Part shown: positions 31,431 through 43,058 of the stretch, in pieces
How the letters are laid out: each line of letters begins with the position of its first letter
Numbering within the stretch: position 1 is the first letter of the stretch
Assembly (NCBI RefSeq): GCF_024166365.1
Contig: NC_064837.1
Location: forward strand, 79,107,553-79,171,552
From: Elephas maximus indicus
Taxonomy: Eukaryota > Chordata > Mammalia > Proboscidea > Elephantidae
Direction of reading: 5' to 3'
DNA: 64,000 nucleotides
Position numbers and translations under genes: made by a program
Notes under the pieces: model-generated
Databases searched by the model: none
Seen by the model: the letters and a program-made list of their open reading frames with translations, nothing else
Told to the model about the DNA's origin: nothing

Positions 31431-33926
31431 GTCAACCAGCCAAGCTCTTAAAAAAAGGACCCATCGTGACACTGAAATAATGTCTTGGACTCTAGAAGGA
31501 GCTGCGAACTGAGAGGCCCTAACCCTCAAGCTGCAGTAGTTTCCTGGCAAACCCGCCTCTGGTTAGGAGAGGAACAGGACAGGCGTTAGCTATTAAGGGA
31601 CAGCCACTATTTGCAGGGCCTGAAAATGCAGGCTGTTGTCCACCGTATGGTAGATTTTGGATGGTACCCTAAAGATAAGTGGGAATACTGAAAGTGTTTA
31701 AGTGGAGGCAAGGAGGGCAAACGAAAAGAACATTGTCATAATTTAGGTGAAAAATGCATGCCTGCTTTAAGGCAATTGACTAGGAGTGGAGAGGAGAGAA
31801 TATATATAAAATATTAACAAAGATTGCCAGAATTTTGTGGCATGACCTTGTTTTTAAAGGCTAATTACTGAGCTAACCATGAGGAGGGTGGGTTAAGCCA
31901 AGGCCACTTTTAGAAAACTTCTGTTCTCCAGGTGCTGGGCTCAGAGACCATCTGAATTTCACCAGGCCTTTCCATGTACTCAGATAAGGAATGACCTTTT
32001 TCTTGTGTTCTTCCTCTTGGCTTTGTGAAATCCCCTTGACCCTCTCTGCTCTGGAGTAACAGTGAAATCAATGGCATCTTCACAACTTAAGGGAAGAAAA
32101 AGGAGTTGCACAGGTTTTCCATGTTCTTTTTCTCAGAGGAAATTGATTTGGGTTTCTTCAGTCAATGTCTAAAAGCACTGACTTCCACCTATAATGCATG
32201 AAGGCCCAGCCGTGCAAGCACTAGAATGAAAGGCCCAGAAAGCATAAGCTTTTGACCTAAAAACACAAACTGGTTTAACAAACAATCTGTCTCTCCCAAT
32301 AAGAAACCGAGAAAGATAAGAGTTCTGCTTCACTTACGTTGTTGATGCGTGGACCTGGGAGTAAAAGTTTTCCATCTTAAACTCCAAGGACAGGTGTAAA
32401 CAGAGGCTCGGCACTTCCTGGTAAGCCAATTACAAAGAATAACTAATCAGAAGCCTTTCATCTCTGACCCTTTACCTTTAGGTCTGTTCTAGGGCATGAA
32501 GGTGACAAGGTGGTGTCCTTTGCGCCCAAAGAAGTGACAAGCTGCCTGCTGATCAATATCCCCCTTTGGTAGTGGCCTCAGAATTTGGAAGAGAGGTCAG
32601 AAAATGAAGCAGAAATCAATATTCAGGGCTGGAGAGAAGGCGGTTATTGTTATATTCATTTCATTTCTACAAAAAGAAGAAAACAAGGGCAACAGATGGC
32701 TTTTGGGTGTGTTGAGAAATGAATGTGATTTCTAAGGGAGTGAAGAGTCAAGCGCCTCATGTTTGTATCCTCTTATCGCCCAAGACGAGATGTTGCTGCT
32801 GAGCTTCTGAGCTTTTACATTCTCTGCACCTGTCACGGCTGTGGCATTCCTCCATTCGCTTCCAGGGGTGTCGCTAGTTGGACAGTAACTTGTAGCAGAA
32901 AAACATAAAAGGGAAGACTTTCTGACAACATACCTGTGGCTTTAGGAATGAGCAGCTCAATAGATAAATGGGGGATGTTTGGGAGAAATCAACAAAGCAA
33001 TTAAGAGAATGGAGGGATTGATTTATGGGGGAAAGATCATTCCTTTGATGTTTAGCTTGGACAATCAATGGTTCTTTTTTTCCTTTTTGGCTTGGATTAG
33101 GAGACAGGAGATGAGTAAAGAATTAAGATTAGTAGTCAACAAATATTTAAAATAAATAACTTTGCAGAACAGAGAGGAATCCCTCTAAAAACCAATGTAA
33201 TTGAATAGATCTAAAACTATCTTTGAAATTAATTCAAAAAATATTTTTGTCACAACCCTCTGTGCCCCTCCCCCACTGCCCCAGTCAACTCTTGTTACTT
33301 CTTACACTGACTATACACTCACTGGCTCTTTGTTAGCTTAAAATAGAAAAAAAATTACAATTTAAATTCTTAATAGAAGGATGTTTGAAATATGAAAACA
33401 ATTGCTTTCAGAAGCAATGAAAACTCACCCCATGAGATATTTAAAAAGACATCAAAGTGTAGGTTGTACCAGATACCGAGGAAAGGACTGGATTTGTCTC
33501 TTCCATCTCCAGTTTATAAAATATCACTTTTTACAGTCAAGATGTTTAAAACTTTTTTAAAGTTTATTTGTGTAATGGACCTAGAAATGTAATACATTGC
33601 CTCTTTTAATTTACACCAAATTAAGTTAATATTATTTTTGGTCTGATTCTGGCAACACAATATCTACTTTGCTCTTATTTGAGTTTAAAAAATATTAAAA
33701 GCATAAGCCGAGGGGCTGGTGCTTGGCAGGCACTGTGTCATGGCGGGCAGCACCCAGCTCGGCAGGTATTATGGAGCATGCTCTCTGTTCAGCAGTCACC
33801 TCCCATCCCCCCACCCCCCACTTCTCTGACACTTACATGGGCATTTCCCACATCACAGGAAGATTTTGGAAGTATCGAGTCATCACATCATTCATCAGCT
33901 CCAGTCTCTCTAAGTGGCTTCCCATC
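31431..33926. other. Long stretch without recognised repeats
   Basis: About 2.5 kb free of obvious young repeats, the longest such stretch in the window. Composition varies and no frame is long. It might hold conserved noncoding sequence, but nothing visible establishes that. Confidence 0.35.
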
Positions 33927-34125
33927 ATCCAGTTGCTATCAAGTTCGGCTCTGACTCATGGCGACTCCACGTGAGACAGAGTAGAACTGTGCTCCGAAGT
34001 GTTTTCAATGGCTGATTTTCAGAGCTAGGTCACCAGGCCTTTCTCCCCAAGGCACCTCTGGTAGACTCAAACCCCCAACCTTTTGGTTGGCAGCCAAACA
34101 TCCGTTTGCACCCAGGGATTCCTGT
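33927..34125 (-). mobile_element. AfroSINE, long subtype
   Basis: Tail AGTTGCTATCAAGTTCGGCT at left, head TTTGCACCCAGGGATTCCTG at right. Short duplication ttcccatc at 33919-33926 and 34126-34133. Confidence 0.9.
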
Positions 34126-34133
34126 TTCCCATC

Positions 34134-34500
34134 CTACTTGAGCTAAAACCCAAGGCTGTCACCACACCTGCAAGAACAAGCAGGACCCCCAAACCTGCCC
34201 CTGCCTACCCCCGAACATTGTTTCCTGCTTCACCTCCCTCTGCCTCTGTCTTGCAGTGCTTCAGACACACCCAGCCCACCCCTGTCCTGGGTCAGCCCCT
34301 CTGCCTGGGATGCAGGCTGACTCCTTCTCTCCTTCAGGACTCGGCTCAGGGTCACCTCCTCAGAGGGGTCTTCCCGGCCTGAGCTGCACCAAACGACACT
34401 TGTCATCCTCATCACGCTTCATTTTTTTCCCATATGTTACTCTCTTAAATCACATCATTTCTTTGCTGGGGCACTTATTGTCTCTTCATTAGCTAGAACG
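34134..34500 (+). repeat. L2 LINE 3' remnant
   Basis: L2-like phrases: CCCCTCTGCCTGGGATGCAG, CTCCTTCAGGACTCGGCTCA, GGTCACCTCCTCAGAGGGGT. Old and diverged, plus orientation. Confidence 0.6.
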
Positions 34501-34777
34501 AGCCCCAGAGAGTGTCTCTGTCCTAATGACTGTAGAATGCCCAAAGTTTGGGGTGGCATCAGCACAGGGCAGGCAGCTGATGTGTTTTGTTCAAAGAGAA
34601 AGAAAGGAAGGAAAGGAGAGAGGGAGAAAAGCGAGAGATGAAAGATGGCTCTGAATTTTGAACTTGAATAAATGACAGGGAAGAGGGTGACTGATGTCAG
34701 GAGGTTGGCTGGACAGAGGACTGGGGATTGATGGGGCATTGGGCCAGTTGATTTGAAGGTGCCTGTGAACACTCCAG

Positions 34778-34985
34778 GGGTCCCTGGGTGGTGGAAAGGG
34801 TTAAGTGCTCCACTTTCAGTAGGCAGTTCAAGTCTGCCTACAGGTGCCTTGGAAGAAAGGCCTTGGTGATCTGCTTCCAGAAGGTCAAGCCTTGAAAACC
34901 CTGTGGAGCACAGTTCTTCTCTGCACACACAGGGTCACCATGAGCTGGAATCGACTCAACGGCAACCGGTTTGGTTTTTCAGATT
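34778..34985 (+). mobile_element. AfroSINE, long subtype, with TSD
   Basis: GGGTCCCTGGGTGGTGGAAA through GATCTGCTTCCAGAAGGTCA to CGGCAACCGGTTTGGTTTTT. Exact 14-base duplications tgtgaacactccag at 34764-34777 and 34986-34999. Confidence 0.95.
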
Positions 34986-36208
34986 TGTGAACACTCCAGT
35001 TGAAATGCCAGCAGGTATTAGGTCATCATTCCTGGCCTTGAGGGAGGAAAATGTCTGGAGGGAGGCATCCACAGGGCAGTCAGGCTGAGGGACTCAGGCA
35101 ACAGACCCGTACCAGAGGCCCAGGGAGGGGGCAGAATTCATTATTTATCACTGCATGCTTCTAGGGGAAATAACAGACTATTAAGATGTCTGAGCTGTAG
35201 CCTCTGGAGGTGTACCTTTAAGGCTGTTTGGAATGAATTCTTGCACAGAAGAACATTTATCTGTTCCTTCTAAGTGCTGAGTTCCTCCCTCATGAGGTAC
35301 GTGGGCTGTGCAGCCTGTGTGTCTGCACTGGCCATGGTCACCCAGCTGAGCTCGAGACACCACTTCACTCAGACACCATAGAGCCCAGCCCGGTCATCCC
35401 ATTGGCACCATCCTAAGCAGCCTTGCTAAAGTGGGTGGTCACCTCCCCATTCCTTTGGGCTCACAGAGAGGTTTCCAGATGCCTTATCTGGGCCAGAGAA
35501 TCAGCGGCACAGGCTTGACTCACACCCACTTTTGCCAGCAGATCCTGGAGGACCACAATGTGAGGAAATCAGCAATACACAATTAGGGAGGCCTTTTGTG
35601 CGGCAACCAAGCTCCACTTTTCCTGCCTCGAAATAGCATCCACGCTCTGGCAACCTGAGTACAGCGCCACTTCTATTTTCAGTTCTTCGGTGCAAACCTG
35701 CTACAATTTCATGGTACATCGAATGTCAGGGGATGTTTCCTTTGCTTAATAATATGGCTTTATATGCAATGTCACTACAAAATCCCTTTAAGAATTCTGA
35801 AAAACTTCCTTCAAGGTAGTTTTGTACACATTGCCATGGATACATGGATGGATACATCACCATCCAAAAATTTTTATCTTAAATTTAAATGGCTGGAAAG
35901 CATGTTATATCTAGTGTTTTGGAAATATTCAGCTTTGTAAATAATACTCTTTATTTCACTTGTAAATCCATCCAGTGGGATATAAGTACCACAATCACTT
36001 GTTGCCTATCGTTATCTGCTTGAAATACTGGAACAAGATTTTCAATAACAATGAGAAATTTTACATCGATCTATTTTCACCTGAAAAGCTGTATTTCCAT
36101 GCCATGTCCTTCTCAGAATTTAAATCCTAATATATGTTTGAAGTTATTTTATAGATCACCCATCACATGTCCCTTGGGGGGAAATCATGTACCTGACCTG
36201 AAACTAAA
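34986..36208. other. No recognised feature
   Basis: About 1.2 kb without recognised repeats after the duplication. Unique-looking; no credible ORF. Confidence 0.4.
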
Positions 36209-36370
36209 GGAAACCCTGGTGACGTAGTGGTTAAGAGCTACAGCTGCTAACCAAAAAGGTCAGCAGTTCAAATCCACCGGACACTCCTTGGAAACACTAT
36301 GGGGCAGTTCTATTCTGTCCTATAGGGTAGCTATGAGTCGTAATTGACTCTACGGCAAAGGCTTTGGTTT
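36209..36370 (+). mobile_element. AfroSINE, short subtype
   Basis: GGAAACCCTGGTGACGTAGT to TCGTAATTGACTCTACGGCA. Imperfect short flanks aaactaaa and aaaccaaa may be the duplication. Confidence 0.92.
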
Positions 36371-36608
36371 AAACCAAAACTTGATGTTTTTAATAATTCT
36401 CATGACCAAACGCTCAAAGTGTTAAAAAAAAAAAATTATTCTGGATTGAATAATCAATACAAATGTTACTATATAATTGCGCAAAACAACACACTTCCAA
36501 ATTTTGGTGCACTATTATTAAATATGAAGGTAAAACTTAATTGGAAATGTATCTCCATGAAATGTGGAGGTGTGAGATGTCACATTGGTCAAAGGAGGTG
36601 ATATTTCT

Positions 36609-37150
36609 TTTTTTTTTTTTTTTTAAGGTTTTTATACCTTAGGCAATGTACCATAGTAAAATGAACTTCCTTGTCTATGGGGGCAGGTCTGGGTGAGAGA
36701 AAGCTGGGGAAGGACGTGGCCCCGGCGTCAGGCCGGAGCACACGCGCTGTTTGAGTATAGGACATGGACTCCCGGAACCTTCCGTGCCGCAGCCCCTTCC
36801 GAACCGCCTCGGTTATCCACGAGGGACACGCACTGGTATAAGGATGACTCTCTGAATGCCAAGCCAGATCCTGCAAAGAAACCTGCAGCCACATGGTGCA
36901 TGCTCCTTGCCTTGGGGCTGTCGAGTTAGGCCATTCAAACAGATGACCACTCGTTGCACGGCTGCCCCTGGCCGCTGTGCCTGTGATGTTCGGCAAACAG
37001 CCCGAGTACCGTCTGTCTGTCCTGCAAGTAAAAGTCGCGAGCCTGGCTGCGCCGGGCACTGCTCTACGAGGCTTTAGGATCCACGGGTCGTCAGAAGGCC
37101 CCTGCCCTTTGGGGTCGTCTTTGGGAAGTTTCAACATGGAAAGAATAAAC
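36609..37150 (-). pseudogene. Candidate processed retrocopy, parent unknown
   Basis: Read on the minus strand, a GC- and CpG-rich segment of roughly 0.5 kb ends GGTATAAAAACCTT then a run of A residues (the poly(T) at 36609-36624 on the plus strand). This is how a retrotransposed mRNA looks, with no intron visible. A frame of 189 codons (36589-37158) spans it, but reads into the poly(A), resembles no protein I know, and may be a 3' UTR. I found no flanking duplication, so it could instead be native GC-rich DNA beside an A-run. Confidence 0.35.
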
Positions 37151-37521
37151 AATACCAACTCCAGCTGTTACTAAGCCCAGGTCCAGGGAAGCACACAGCT
37201 CAGTCAGCCCGAGTGGTCTGATGCCGCCTTGCGGAGATGAGGCAGAAGGAACGGTAGATGCTAGCTGAAGCGAAGGAAGCCTGCTCCAGACAGAATCCAG
37301 TCAAGGTAAAAAGCAGGAAAGACAACCCCTACTTAAGAGACATGATGGAATTTCAAGGAACAAAGTTGTCCCTTTGGAATGCTCTGTTCAAACCCAAGCT
37401 GGAAGAACCTTTCCTGTTGAAAACACACAGAGGCACTCAACTCGGTGACGGATTAGAAGTCCCTTCTGATTTATTAAAATTGTTTCAAGATCAAGAAGAG
37501 GACAGACATGGCTTTGCAGCC
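37151..37521. other. No recognised feature
   Basis: Unique sequence between the GC-rich block and the LTR. The 103-codon ORF 37258-37569 runs into the LTR and is not credible. Confidence 0.4.
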
Positions 37522-38113
37522 TGTTATGGATTAAATCATGTCCCCCCAAATGTGTGTTGTAAATCCTAACTCCTGTATCTGTGGTCTGAGCCCTGGTGGT
37601 ACAGTGGTTATGAGCTAGGGCCGCTAGCTAAAAGGTGGGCAGTTCCAATCCACCAGCAGCTCCTTGGAAACCCTGTGGAGCAGTCCTACTCTGTGCTTTA
37701 GAGTCACTGTGAGTTGGAATCGACTGGATGGCAACAAGTTTGGTTTTTGGTTTTTATATCTGTAGTTATAATCCCATTTGGGAATGGGTTTTCTTTGTTA
37801 AGTTAATGAGACAGGATTAGTGTAGGGTGTATCTTGAGTCAATCTCTTTTGAGATGTAAAAGAGATTAAAGCAAACTAGCAAGCAGAGACAGGGAAGAGA
37901 GATGCCAAGCCACATGACGATTGCCCAGGAACAGAAGCTCAGAAGAGAGGAGGATCTTCCTCCAGAGCTGACAGAGAGAGAAAGGATTCCCGCAGAGCTA
38001 GCACCCTAAATTTGGGCTTCCAGCCTTCTAAACTGTGAGAAAATAAATTTCTGTTTGTTAAAGCCACCCACTTATGGTATTTCTGTTATAGCAGCACTAG
38101 GGTAACTATAACA
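37522..38113 (+). mobile_element. MaLR (MLT1-like) solo LTR with SINE
   Basis: Starts TGTTATGGATTAAATCATGT and ends GTAACTATAACA. Signature CTTCTAAACTGTGAGAAAAT and TATTTCTGTTATAGCAGCAC near the end. Collinear with 43059-43569. A SINE at 37586-37756 interrupts it. No internal region follows, so it is solo. Confidence 0.85.
37586..37756 (+). mobile_element. AfroSINE, short subtype, in LTR
   Basis: TGAGCCCTGGTGGTACAGTG to GGAATCGACTGGATGGCAAC. Duplication tatctgtggt at 37576-37585, tatctgtagt at 37757-37766. Confidence 0.93.
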
Positions 38114-38425
38114 TAGTCCTAAAGACTAGTCTCCAGGTGCAACTGTCACTGTCTAAAATGGGTAGTTTGAGTTCTCTGAGATGTACTGCAAAAGGTGGCC
38201 CAAACAAGTGAGGCACACTCCTGCCAGCTTTCAGGGCCTTGTATCTTTCTACATGGTCTGCCTTGGCTGTCAAAATTCCAGCTACTCAGAGCTGTATGTA
38301 CTGAGATATACTTTGTGCACTATGCCAAAAGCAGCTTCCCAGTCGTAAGAGGTACAGGAACTAAAGCGAGCCAAAGAAAAAGAATAGAGAACGTCGGTTG
38401 TGCCTTGTTTGGGTTTGTTTGTTGT
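38114..38425. other. No recognised feature
   Basis: About 300 bases of unique-looking sequence between LTR and L1. Confidence 0.4.
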
Positions 38426-39335
38426 TTTGTTTTTATTGAGGTAAAATTTAAATGATATAAAATTACCCATTAACCTTTTTTTTGTTTGTTTTTTAATGAT
38501 TAATGTTTTCAGAGAAGGTTTACACAGCAGTTCAGGTTCATATTCAACAATTTCTGTGCAAGTTGTTCAGTGACATTGGTTACATTCTTCACAATGTGTG
38601 AACATTTTCATTATTTCCACTCTGGTTGTTTTGTTTCTGTTAATCTAGTCTCCCTGTCCTCTTACATTCTCATCTTTGTTTTATAATTGTTGACCGTTTG
38701 GTCTCATGTAGGTGATTTTTTTAAAGGAGCACAGTACTCACAGGTGATGTTATTTTGTGAGCCAATCTGTTACTTAGCTACAAGGTAACCTCAGGGGCTA
38801 GTTTTGATTCAAGGTTTGAGAGTATCTCAGGGCAGTAGCCTCCGGGAGTCCTCCAGTCTCAACCAGTCCAGTAGGTCTGATTTTTTTTTCTAAAGAAATT
38901 TGAGGTTCTGTTCCACATTTTTCTCTCATTCTATGAAAATCCATCTATTGAGACCCTGATTAGAACAGTCGGTAGTGGCAGCTGGTCACCATCTAGTTCT
39001 GGTCTCAGGGTTGATGAGGCTGTGGCTTGTATAAACATTTGTCCTGTAGACTAGTTTCTTCTTTGAGTCTTTGGTGTCTTTCTTTCTCTTCTGCTCTGGA
39101 CAAGTAGAGGCAAATAGTTGTATCTTAGATGGTCACTTCCAAGCTTTTAAGACCCCAGATACTACTCACCAAACTAGGATGTAGAACCTAACTTTATGAA
39201 CTGTATTATGCCGATTGACTGAGATGTCCCGTGAGACTATCGTCCTATTCCTTCAAATGCAGAAATCCAATCCCATGAGGTGTTTGGTTATGTGTAAGAA
39301 ATATCCGTAACTGTGCCTTCCTATGTGTTTTATTA
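38426..39335 (-). mobile_element. L1 3' UTR, antisense (two pieces)
   Basis: At 38426-38475 TTTTTATTGAGGTAAAATTT is an older L1 3' end in antisense. From 38476 the sequence matches 57775-59020 in order: TTCAACAATTTCTGTGCAAG, TATCTCAGGGCAGTAGCCTC, AGTCGGTAGTGGCAGCTGGT, AGCTTTTAAGACCCCAGATA. At 58740-59020 the same unit continues into unmistakable antisense L1 text, so both are L1 3' UTRs. No ORF2 here. Confidence 0.72.
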
Positions 39336-39358
39336 TATATGATAAATATATGTGCACA

Positions 39359-39548
39359 GACTCGTGGTGAACCCATGTGTGCATAGCAGAACTGAGCTCC
39401 GTAGGCTTTTCAAGGCTGTGACTTCTCAGAAACAGATCACCAGGCTTGTCTTCTGAGATGGCTTTTGATAGATTCAAACCTCCAAACTTTTGGATTGTAG
39501 TTAAGTACTTAATCAAGAACTTAACCATTTCTGCCACTCAGGGATTCC
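39359..39548 (-). mobile_element. AfroSINE, long subtype, degraded
   Basis: GAACCCATGTGTGCATAGCA, module CAGAAACAGATCACCAGGCT, head TTCTGCCACTCAGGGATTCC. Contains a small duplication near TTAAGTACTTAATCAAGAAC. Confidence 0.87.
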
Positions 39549-39639
39549 TATATTTTATAATAACATATATAAAAGTCAATATACAGTATTGGTTAATAAT
39601 CTTCATTTGATCCTTGAAATATCTATTTTAATACACACA

Positions 39640-40568
39640 CATAAATTGGAAACATTGCAGCAGCCACTGTGTCAGTCCATCTTGTTGAAGGTCTTCCTCT
39701 TTTTCAATGGCCCCCTACTTTACCAAGCATGATGTCCTTCTCTAGGAACTGATCCCTTCTGATAACATGTCCAAAGTATGTCAGATGTAGTCTCGCCATC
39801 CTTGCTTCTAAGGAGCACTCTGGTTGTACTTCTTCCAAGGCAGATTTGTTCGTTCTTTTGTCAGTCCATAGTATGTTAAATATTCTTCACCGACACCACA
39901 ATTCAAAGGCATCAATTCTTCTTGAGTCTTCCTTATTCATCGTCCAGCTTTTGCATGCATACGAGGTGATTGAAAACACCAAGGCTTGGGTCAAGTGCAC
40001 CTTAGTCTTCAAGGTAACATCTTTGCTTTCCAACACTTTAAAGAGGTCCTTTGCAGCAGATTTGCCTAATGCAATTTGTCTTTTGATTTATTGACTACTG
40101 CTTCCATGGGTGTTGATGTGGATCCAAGTAAAATGAAATCCTTGACAACTTCAATCTTTTCTCCATTTATCAAGATGTTGCTTATTGGTCCAGTTGTGAG
40201 GATTTTTGTATTTTTAATGTTGAGGTGTAATCCATACTGAAGGCTGTGGTCTTTGATCTTCAGGTCCTCCTCACTTTCAGCAAGCAAGGAGGCAGCTCTT
40301 CCACAGTCATATTTTGAGTGCCTTCCAACTTGAGGGGCTCATCTTTTGGCACTATATCAGACAATGTTCCGCTGCTATTCATAAGGTTTTCACTGGCTAA
40401 TTCTTTTCAGTAGACCGCTGGATCCTTCTTCCTAGTCCGTCTTAGTCTGGAAGCTCCATGAAACCACCGTGGGTGTCCCTGCTGATATTTGAATACCAGT
40501 GGCATAGCTTCCAGCATCACAGTAACACGCAAGCTCCTGTAGTACAACAAACTGACAGGCTCGTCGGG
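39640..40568 (-). mobile_element. Internally deleted RTE LINE
   Basis: Minus orientation. The left block (39640-40286) equals RTE reference about 13728-14370; the right block (40287-40568) equals reference about 11272-11550, the 5' end. Both are in the same orientation, so 2.2 kb of the interior, including endonuclease and most RT, is absent. The junction shows a few bases of shared sequence (CCT). The final 110 bases of the 3' end are also missing. Confidence 0.88.
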
Positions 40569-41063
40569 GAGTGTGCCTGGAGCCCAAGGCAAAGATACAA
40601 CCCATCATAATTTACTCTCTTATTATTATTATTAAAATCCAAGGGACACTCACTGAGCATGTATTTGATACCATGTCCTGTGAAAGTCTGGGGGGCTTCA
40701 AATATGAGAAGGCACAATCTTTTGTCCCAGGAAGTTCACGGGCTCCCTGGTGAGGCAGCTGTGTAAGAGAGGGAGAACAGATTACCCCTGAGAGAACAGG
40801 TTTGGGTTCCCTGCAGGTCTGAGCCACTGCAGGCCTCCCAGTGTTGGGAGTGCAGGTGTGCTGAGGACAGAGGTGCCCTGAGCTGGCCCCACAGTGCCGG
40901 CCTCACATTTGCCATCATCTCCTTTCCAAATGCCAAACCCACCTTCCTCACACCCTTTTGCTGCTCAGTGGTCTGAGCCGCATGCCAAGGGCATTTTGCA
41001 AACACCTGGGCAATTCTGTAGCTTTTCCCAGCACTTATTCGCAGGCATTGCCCATACAGTAGG
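40569..41063. other. No recognised feature
   Basis: Unique sequence with a (TTA)-rich tract at about 40619-40635. ORFs up to 89 codons on both strands are not credible. Confidence 0.4.
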
Positions 41064-41272
41064 GAGCCCTGGTGGTGCAGTGGTTCAAGTGCTCAGCTGC
41101 TAACTCAAAGGTCTGTAGTTCAAACCTGCCAGCCACTCCTTGGGAGAAAGATGTGGCAGTCTGCTTCTGTAAAGATTTACAGCCTTGGAAACCCAATGGG
41201 GCAGTTCTACTCTGTCCTACAAGGTCACTATGAGTCGAAATTGACTGGACAGCAGTGGGTTTGGTTTTTTGG
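41064..41272 (+). mobile_element. AfroSINE, intermediate subtype
   Basis: GAGCCCTGGTGGTGCAGTGG, module GGGAGAAAGATGTGGCAGTC and GCTTCTGTAAAGATTTACAG, then short-type tail. Same subtype as 15731-15923, distinct from the long subtype in the module. Possible imperfect duplication catacagtagg/catactgcagg. Confidence 0.92.
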
Positions 41273-41367
41273 CTTTCTCATACTGCAGGGGCTGCTTTTT
41301 GCACATATTATGTGTTCTTTCTCTCAGGACTACACAGACTCACAGGAAGACCTTCCAGAGACTGGCT

Positions 41368-41728
41368 CTCTTAGTTTACTAGTGCTGCTATAACACAAAT
41401 ACCACAAGTGAGTGATTTTAAAGAACGGAAATACAGTTTCTCACGGTTCTCGAGGCTAAAAGTCCAAATAAGGGTGTCAGCCATGTTGGTTCCTTCCAGG
41501 TGTTGCTTGATTCTTGGTGATCCTCATATGGCCTCTATCTTCCCCTGGGTGGGCATGCCTGTGTTCGCTGCGCTCACTTTATTACTCAGAAGTGATTAGA
41601 TGAAAACCCACCCTGTTCAGGTGAAAACATAATTAACATTCCCAGGAAAACATTCTTTCCAAACGGGATCACAGCCACATATTTTGAGGGGCCACAATTT
41701 AATGTACAACACAGGCCATCTGAAAATG
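41368..41728 (-). mobile_element. MaLR (MLT1-like) LTR, antisense
   Basis: Starts CTAGTGCTGCTATAACACAA, the reverse complement of the usual MLT1 3' end, with CACGGTTCTCGAGGCTAAAA and, at the other end, GGGGCCACAATTTAATGTAC. Shortened in the middle. Confidence 0.8.
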
Positions 41729-41749
41729 AAAGATCCTCCTCTCACCACA

Positions 41750-41906
41750 GAGTCCTTGGGGGTGCAAGTGGGAAACTCTCTCCACAGTAAAAGCCTGGCG
41801 ATTTACTTAGGAAAAACCAGCCACTGAAAACCCCATAGAGCACAGTTCTGCTCAGACACTTGTGGGGTCTCCACGAGGCAGAGTTGACTGGCAACTGGTT
41901 TTTCCT
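41750..41906 (+). mobile_element. AfroSINE, long subtype, shortened
   Basis: GAGTCCTTGGGGGTGCAAGT, GCGATTTACTTAGGAAAAAC, tail GGTCTCCACGAGGCAGAGTT. Missing part of the B-box region. Confidence 0.87.
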
Positions 41907-43058
41907 GTCACCACCACGTAGGAGGGCTAGAAAGCAGGCTATTTTCTGGAAAAGTATTTGAGTCACTTTAAATGTTCTCCACATCGGTATAGGGGGCTCT
42001 CATAAGAGAATATTCTTCACCTGAATGTAGCCTATGTTTTTCCTAACAGAGAACATGGAAGCTGCATTTGAACAATTTCATCTTTCAGGACAGGAGGTGA
42101 TGAGCAAACTTCTGGAATCGAAAGACACAAGTCAACAATGCAACCCAAACCAATCAAGAAGCTCCAGATCCTTGAGTCCATGTTGCCGGCTTTCTGACAT
42201 GTCTCCAATCGTGGATTCCTCTGCACCACTAAGACGTGGGTTTTTTACATTCTCTAGATCACTGCTTTCTTCCCTGGAACACAAGGGCTCCATGGGGCCA
42301 GGCAGCTCCTTCCTCCATCAACAATGCCTTCCCGATCCCCTAGAAGCCCTTGCTTCTCACATAGACCCACCAAACATGAAAGCTCTGCAGTGGCGAGGAC
42401 ACTAGGTCCCCTGGAGGATGGGCATACAGGGGTCACATTCAGCCAGATGCTCCCCCAGAGCCCTTTTCAAATCTGGCCATTTCGCAGAAGCCCAGAGCAC
42501 TTCCTTTTCCAGCTCATGTGAGAGAATAAGCTTTTGTTCTGTCACATGGGGAGGAGCTGTCACCGGTTCAGCTCGGCAGAATATTGCCTTCTATTTTCAG
42601 CAGGATTTTCCAGGTCTGGGAAACCGAGGCTGGCTGTGGAGCCTGAACTTCCCCCTCTGACAAATAAGTCCCCTCAACACATTGTTTTGGGTTCCTGGAG
42701 TCTGTTTTAGGGCATCCTCAATTTTCTTGCATTTGTAAAAAAAAAAAAAATAATGGGGGAAAAAAAAGAATTTAAGCTTGAGGATGTACTTTCATTCATA
42801 TATACTGAAATAAAATAGTTTTGTTCTACTTTTTCTGAACTTTGTATTTTCCTCCTAAGGACCCAGACTGCAGATAAAGAAATCTATACCAGTTGATTGA
42901 TCTCCAGTAGATACAGTCATCATAAAGTGACGGAAGGCAGGAAAGTACATTTCAGAAGATTTCACAAGTTGTAAGACTTCTAGGTTGTTTGTGATAAACT
43001 GAGCCACTTCAATAGTGTACTAAACAACCAGCAATTGATAACTTTTTCTGATGGATTT
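41907..43058. other. Unique stretch; one weak exon candidate
   Basis: No repeat recognised over about 1.1 kb apart from an A-run near 42736. At 42032-42051 the text GTTTTTCCTAACAG looks like a splice acceptor and is followed by a 123-codon frame to 42405 (first in-frame Met after it at 42055). The protein resembles nothing I know, and the frame may be chance. Confidence 0.25.

Noticed and set aside
32868-32890. Second hAT-type end (GGTGTCGCTAGTTGG)
   Set aside because: Resembles the TIR at 5887 only over a few bases; no partner end and no 8-bp duplication found.
34455-34928. 157-codon minus ORF
   Set aside because: It starts in the AfroSINE (34778-34985) and continues into GA-rich sequence, so it is a repeat artefact.
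37258-37569. 103-codon plus ORF
   Set aside because: It runs from unique DNA into a MaLR LTR; nothing recognisable in the protein.
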